Positions 22,645 to 26,396 of a DNA stretch of 26,396 nucleotides are shown here, piece after piece. Source of the stretch: JAJFGI01 sp036397065 (GTDB taxonomy: Bacteria; Pseudomonadota; Alphaproteobacteria; Kiloniellales; J153); NCBI GenBank assembly GCA_036397065.1, contig DASWJP010000122.1, forward strand, positions 1 through 26,396, given 5' to 3'. The position numbers were made by a program, and so were the translations under genes. Within the stretch, counting starts at the first letter, position 1. Each line of letters opens with the position of its first letter. Below the pieces are notes generated by a model, which was not told where the DNA came from, did no database searches, and saw only the letters and a list, made by a program, of their open reading frames with translations.

Positions 22645-24423
22645 ATGACCAACGAACAAATACTCTTATTCGCCATCATGGGTGCTGCGCTCGTCTTCTT
22701 CGTTTGGGGGCGCATCCGCTATGACGCGGTGGCTGTTCTGGCATTGCTGGTCGCGGTCTTCGCGGGAATCGTGCCGGCCGGCCTTGCCTTCAGCGGATTC
22801 GGCCATCCGGCGGTGATCACCGTCGCGGCGATTCTGATCCTCTCCGGCGCCTTGCAGGGCTCCGGCATCGTCAATCCGATCGTACGCTGGCTCAAGCCCT
22901 TGGGCGGGCACCCGCACCTTCAGGTCCTGGCCATCGTCGGCCTGGGCGCCGCGTGCTCGGCGTTCATGAACAACGTCGGGGCGCTGGCCCTGATCCTGCC
23001 GATCGCCGTGCAAAGCGCCTATGCCGCCGGCCGCTCGCCGAGCCAGCTGCTGATGCCGCTCAGCTTCGGCACGTTGCTCGGCGGCTTGACCACCTTGATC
23101 GGCACACCGCCCAACATCATCATCGCCAGCATCCGCGCCAGCCACAACGGCCAGCCCTTCGGCATGTTCGATTTTGCCCCCGTGGGCGTGGGCGTGGCCG
23201 CCGCCGGCGTGGCCTTCATCGCCCTGATCGGATGGCGCCTGTTGCCGGCCCGCGAGAAGGCCGTCGACGAGAACGAAGCGCTCTATCACGTCGAGGACTA
23301 CATCACCGAGGTGCGCCTGCCTGAAGAGTCGCCCTATGTCGGCTTGCGCCTGATCGATTTGGAATCGCTGGGTCAAGGCGATGTGGTTGTGGTGGCCCTG
23401 GTGCGGCGCAAGGATCGCATGCTGGCGCCCTCCGGGTATCTGCGCCTGCAAGCCGGCGATATTTTGATCCTGGAAGCCGACACGGCGGCTCTGCAAAAAA
23501 TCGTCGAGGAGGCCAAGCTCGATGCCATCGGCGCCACGCACATGTCCCTCGATAACTTGCGGTCGGACCGGGTGGCAGTGATCGAGGCGGTGATTGCCCC
23601 CGGATCGCAGATGGAAGGCCGGACGGCGCGCTCGTTGCGCCTGCATAGCCGGTTCGGCCTGAACATGCTTGGCTTTGCCCGGCAGGGACAGCGCGTGGCC
23701 GAGCGGCTGGGCCGCGTCCGCTTTGCCGCCGGCGATGTCTTGCTGCTGCAAGGCGATCGCGGCGGTATCTCCGAAGCGATTGCGACGTTGGGCTGCCTGC
23801 CTCTTGCGTCGCGCGAGATCGCCCTGCACCGGCAGCGCGTGGCACCGTTGACCCCGGCCGTCTTCATCGTCGCCATTTTCGGGGTGGTCACCGGCATCCT
23901 GCCGCCGCACATTGCCTTTGTCGCCGCCGTGGTGGCCCTGGTAGTCGTCGGCGAGATCAACCTGCGCGACATGTACGACTCCGTGGACTGGCCGGTGATC
24001 GTTTTGCTCGCCGCCATGATTCCCATCGGCGTTGCTTTGGAGACCACCGGCGCCACCGGCGTGGTCAGCCAGCCAATCATCGCCCTGCAAGGCCAGGTGC
24101 CGCTGTGGACCCTGTTGGCGCTGCTGATGGTGGCCACCATGCTGCTCTCCGATGTCATGAACAACGCCGCCACGGCGGTGGTCATGGCGCCCATCGGCAT
24201 CAGCATCGCCCAGGGCCTCGGGGTCAATGCCGATCCGTTCCTGATGGCGGTGGCGGTGGGTGCCTCGTCTACCTATCTGACCCCGATCGGGCACCAGTCG
24301 AACTTGCTGGTCATGGGGCCGGGCGGCTATCACTTCAGCGACTATTGGCGCATGGGCTTGCCGCTCGACATTCTCATCGTCGCCGTGGCGGTGCCATTGA
24401 TCGTAATCGTCTGGCCGTTCTAG
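22645..24423 (+). CDS. SLC13/DASS-type transporter with two RCK_C (TrkA-C) domains
   Basis: A 592-residue inner-membrane permease of the ion-transporter superfamily (SLC13, ArsB, NhaD). The first half has AFMNNVGALALILPI (106-120) and the substrate/sodium-site motif TLIGTPPNIII (150-160). The second half repeats these as SDVMNNAATAVVMAPI and TYLTPIGHQSN. Between them lie two RCK_C domains (about residues 205-290 and 295-375, with QAGDILILEAD and FAAGDVLLLQGD), which in other channels and carriers bind small ligands and control flux. Sulfate, dicarboxylates or other anions are all possible substrates. The ATG at 22645 is followed by a normal first helix; the upstream frame adds ten codons only. 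It diverges from serC. Its stop shares CTAG with the SDR stop on the other strand. Confidence 0.9.
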   Translation: MTNEQILLFAIMGAALVFFVWGRIRYDAVAVLALLVAVFAGIVPAGLAFSGFGHPAVITVAAILILSGALQGSGIVNPIVRWLKPLGGHPHLQVLAIVGLGAACSAFMNNVGALALILPIAVQSAYAAGRSPSQLLMPLSFGTLLGGLTTLIGTPPNIIIASIRASHNGQPFGMFDFAPVGVGVAAAGVAFIALIGWRLLPAREKAVDENEALYHVEDYITEVRLPEESPYVGLRLIDLESLGQGDVVVVALVRRKDRMLAPSGYLRLQAGDILILEADTAALQKIVEEAKLDAIGATHMSLDNLRSDRVAVIEAVIAPGSQMEGRTARSLRLHSRFGLNMLGFARQGQRVAERLGRVRFAAGDVLLLQGDRGGISEAIATLGCLPLASREIALHRQRVAPLTPAVFIVAIFGVVTGILPPHIAFVAAVVALVVVGEINLRDMYDSVDWPVIVLLAAMIPIGVALETTGATGVVSQPIIALQGQVPLWTLLALLMVATMLLSDVMNNAATAVVMAPIGISIAQGLGVNADPFLMAVAVGASSTYLTPIGHQSNLLVMGPGGYHFSDYWRMGLPLDILIVAVAVPLIVIVWPF

Positions 24424-25124
24424 ACCGAGCGCGTGATCCCGCCGTCGATGCGAATGTTCTGGCCGGTGATGTAGCTGGAGCGAGTCGAAGCCAGGAATCC
24501 GATCAGCTCGGAGACTTCGTCGACCCGGCCATAGCGGCCCATGGGAATCCGTTGGCGCCGATCCGGCGACTCCGGCAGGCTATCGATAAAGCCCGGCAGA
24601 ACATTGTTCATGCGGATATTCTCGGCGGCATACTTGTCGGCGAACAGCTTGGTGAACGCCGCCAGTCCGGCGCGGAAGACACCCGATGTGGGAAAGCTGG
24701 CTTCCGGCTCGAAGGCAGCGTAGGTCGAGATATTGACGAACGATCCGCTGCCCTGCCGCTGCATGATCGGGGTCACCAGCCGGGCGATTCGCACCACGTT
24801 CATCAGATAGAAATCCATGCCCTTGTGCCAATCCTCGTCGGATATCTCCAGGACGGGGCCTTTCGGGCCGTGGCCGGCGCTGCTCACGACCGCATCCACG
24901 CGCTGCCACTTGGCGGTGGTTGCCTCCACCAGCCTTTGCAGATCCTCGGTCGACTGGTTCGAGCCGTTCACACAGATGCCGCCCAGATCCTTGGCCAGCG
25001 CCTCGCCTTTTCCGGACGAGGACAGGATCGCCACGCGCCAGCCGTTCTTCGCCAGATAACGCGCCGCACCCGCCCCCATGCCGCTTCCGCCGCCGACAAT
25101 GATGGCAACCGATATGTCCTGCAT
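24420..25124 (-). CDS. SDR-fold protein lacking the catalytic Tyr/Lys pair
   Basis: A 234-residue short-chain dehydrogenase/reductase-like protein. The cofactor loop GGGSGMG (11-17) is a good Rossmann motif, SSAG (81-84) replaces NNAG, and Asn109 is conserved. At the active site, the Ser position reads NIST (131-134) and the expected YxxxK is SGVFR: Ser147 and Arg151. The rest (NIRMNNVLPGFIDSLPE in two parts, ITGQNIRIDGG) is fully SDR-like. A subgroup of such proteins with similar active-site changes exists to my recollection, so this is likely a real variant rather than decay. The ATG at 25122-25124 follows GGGAGG, an excellent site. Substrate and activity are unknown. Confidence 0.88.
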   Translation of the reverse strand: MQDISVAIIVGGGSGMGAGAARYLAKNGWRVAILSSSGKGEALAKDLGGICVNGSNQSTEDLQRLVEATTAKWQRVDAVVSSAGHGPKGPVLEISDEDWHKGMDFYLMNVVRIARLVTPIMQRQGSGSFVNISTYAAFEPEASFPTSGVFRAGLAAFTKLFADKYAAENIRMNNVLPGFIDSLPESPDRRQRIPMGRYGRVDEVSELIGFLASTRSSYITGQNIRIDGGITRSV

Positions 25125-25215
25125 AGAAACCTCCCGCATTCAGCCGTCGCTCATTCGGCACCGTTTCCAGCGGCGACGCAATTCACAATTCGGGCGGATC
25201 TCCTCGGGTGCGGCA

Positions 25216-25992
25216 TCAGCTTTCCGGCTCGTCCCACTCGCGGCGATCGATCAGGGCGCTGAGCACTCCATGCAGGGTGCGGATTTCCTGCTCGCTGAGA
25301 TCGGCGCGGGCGAAGATATCGCGCAGGTTCAACACCATGCTGGGCCGCTTCTCCGGCGGCCGGAAGAAATTCGTGGTATCGAGAGCGCGTTCCAGCCGCT
25401 CGAAGAAATTGATCAGCTCCGCCTTGGTCGCCGACCGGCTGCCGGTGAACGGGAGCTGACGCGGCGGCACATCGGTGGCCGCCTGAAACCATTCATAGCC
25501 GACGATGAACACCGCCTGCGCCAGGTTCAGGGAGGCGAAGGCGGGATTGAGCGGCACGGCGATCACCGCATCGGCCACGGCGACGTCCTCGTTGAGCAAG
25601 CCGGCGCGCTCCGGCCCGAACAACAGCCCGATGGCATTCCCCTCGGCCGCGGCGGCGCGCAATTCGGCCGCCGCCTGGCGCGGGGTGACGATGGGCTTGA
25701 CGATGTCGCGCCACCGGGCCGAGGTGGCATAGACCCGGTGCAGACCGGCGATGGCGGCGGCGGTGGAGTCGTAGAGCCGCGCGCCCTCCAGTACCGACAC
25801 GGCGCCGGAGGCGGCGCTTTCCGCCGCCGGGTTCGGCCAGCCATCGCGCGGTTCGACCAGGCGCAGATCGTTGAGGCCGCAGTTGAGCATGGCGCGGGCC
25901 ACCATGCCGATGTTCATGCCCAGTTGCGGCCGCACCAGGATCACCGCCGGGCCGCCGAGAATGGCGGGCTTCGAGCTGTCGGTTCCGGACAT
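25216..25992 (-). CDS. trmJ: tRNA (cytidine/uridine-2'-O-)-methyltransferase TrmJ
   Basis: A 258-residue SPOUT-fold methyltransferase that methylates the ribose at tRNA position 32 using S-adenosylmethionine. SpoU motif 1 is NIGMVARAMLNCGLNDLRLV (27-46). Motif 2 is FGPERAGLLNED, and motif 3 is IAVPLNPAFASLNLAQAV, together forming the trefoil knot. The C-terminal 90 residues are a helical extension, also seen in TrmJ. The ATG at 25990-25992 is chosen because the protein core follows closely, although the ribosome site is weak. Extending the frame further would run through the REP-like repeats, so it was not accepted. It lies next to cimA on the same strand. Confidence 0.88.
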   Translation of the reverse strand: MSGTDSSKPAILGGPAVILVRPQLGMNIGMVARAMLNCGLNDLRLVEPRDGWPNPAAESAASGAVSVLEGARLYDSTAAAIAGLHRVYATSARWRDIVKPIVTPRQAAAELRAAAAEGNAIGLLFGPERAGLLNEDVAVADAVIAVPLNPAFASLNLAQAVFIVGYEWFQAATDVPPRQLPFTGSRSATKAELINFFERLERALDTTNFFRPPEKRPSMVLNLRDIFARADLSEQEIRTLHGVLSALIDRREWDEPES

Positions 25993-26041
25993 GGCGATGC
26001 GAACCGCGCCGCCTAGGTCCGGCGACCGGAAACTCGTGAAA

Positions 26042-26141
26042 CACCCCCACCCCGGCCCTTCCCCATCGAGGGGGAGGGGGTAATGGTGCGCGTTGCCCAA
26101 ACATTCCCTCCCCCCTTGTTGGGGAGGGTTAGGGTGGGGGG
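26042..26141. repeat. Pair of inverted REP-like palindromic elements
   Basis: Two units of about 38 bases (26042-26080 and 26106-26141) are inverted copies of one another. Each has the plan CCCCCACCC - CCCTYCCC - loop - GGGGGAGGG, so each can fold alone, and the two together can form a larger cruciform across a 25-base spacer. They lie in the gap between cimA and trmJ. GC-skewed palindromes of this kind are common and dispersed in alphaproteobacteria; they may act as terminators, RNA stabilisers or nucleoid sites. Confidence 0.75.
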
Positions 26142-26168
26142 TACGGTGCACATATTCGAATCCTGGTT

Positions 26169-26396
26169 CTAGTCAGCGGTGCCCGGCACGCGCGCGCCTT
26201 CCTGCATCAGCTTCCAGGTGATGCCGTCGTGCAGGGCGTTGAAGGACGCGTCGATAACGTTGGGGGAGACCCCCACCGTGGTCCACCGGCGCCCGGCGCC
26301 GTCGGCGCTTTCGATCATCACCCGGGTCACGGCACCGGTGCCCGCCTGGGGCGTCAGGATGCGCACCTTGTAGTCGACGAGACGCATATCCTCGAG
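26169..26396 (-). CDS. cimA: Citramalate synthase, C-terminal fragment (5' end outside window)
   Basis: The last 75 residues of a protein whose start lies beyond the window; the frame runs to the right edge. The pattern LVDYKVRILTPQAGTGAVTR, MIESADGAGRRWTTVGVS, NVIDASFNALHDGITWKL matches the C-terminal LeuA-type allosteric domain of CimA. CimA makes citramalate from pyruvate and acetyl-CoA, an entry to isoleucine synthesis. The LeuA isopropylmalate synthase family shares this domain, so LeuA is the alternative. The visible residues fit CimA better because they match its VDYKVRIL and WTTVGVS motifs. Confidence 0.85.
   Translation of the reverse strand, partial: LEDMRLVDYKVRILTPQAGTGAVTRVMIESADGAGRRWTTVGVSPNVIDASFNALHDGITWKLMQEGARVPGTAD

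Noticed and set aside
22666..24333. A 555-residue open minus-strand frame opposite the SLC13-type transporter
   Set aside because: Composition dominated by Gln/His/Gly/Asp with no motifs; the transporter on the other strand is unmistakable.
25993..26151. An N-terminal extension of trmJ
   Set aside because: It would translate the REP-like repeat into Pro/Gly-rich sequence not found in TrmJ; the core starts soon after the ATG at 25992.

Overview
The window is chromosomal DNA from a high-GC alphaproteobacterium, most likely of the order Rhodospirillales. The evidence is an RpoH-type heat-shock sigma factor, the alphaproteobacterial form of SerC, a hisZ-purA pair, a small single-pass protein resembling DUF6476 beside rluD, and a citramalate-synthase/TrmJ neighbourhood. 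No IS element, phage gene, CRISPR array or attachment site is visible. The region is mostly core genome with a looser accessory stretch in the first 10 kb. The assignment to an order is an inference from gene content.

Layout. Positions 1-700 hold the 3' end of queG (queuosine synthesis) converging on a small lipoprotein gene. A DMT/EamA exporter lies just upstream of that lipoprotein and divergent to a two-gene FetAB-type ABC transporter (1728-3121). Next come a MAPEG membrane protein (-), a PiuC/YbiX-type Fe(II)/2-oxoglutarate hydroxylase, a fused SpmA/SpmB-type Gate-domain membrane protein, and an orphan TctC-type periplasmic binding protein. From 7.0 to 10.7 kb lie a Lys/Ala-rich histone-H1-like gene with its own terminator, promoter and a 9-bp-arm palindrome in the leader, a 0.6-kb sparse region, a lipoprotein, a GNAT acetyltransferase and a DUF1207-type outer-membrane protein with an N-terminal BON-like domain. 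A tRNA-Glu(CTC) gene follows.

From 11 to 22.4 kb the content is core metabolism and information processing: L-threonine aldolase (-), a small membrane protein (-) divergent from rluD, then rpoH (+). These converge on a leftward block of serC, serA, hisZ, purA, a large pseudokinase-like membrane-anchored protein and a small polytopic membrane protein. The serC-serA pair carries two steps of serine synthesis. hisZ activates the first step of histidine synthesis and purA makes adenylosuccinate for AMP.

The right end has an SLC13-type transporter with two internal RCK_C domains (+), a short-chain dehydrogenase-like protein lacking the usual catalytic Tyr and Lys (-), the tRNA ribose methyltransferase trmJ (-), a pair of inverted REP-like palindromes, and the 3' end of cimA (-).

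The best candidates for undescribed biology are the pseudokinase plus membrane-protein pair (14427-16945) with a striking palindrome upstream, the SDR-fold protein without its catalytic residues, and the H1-like gene with its leader palindrome.
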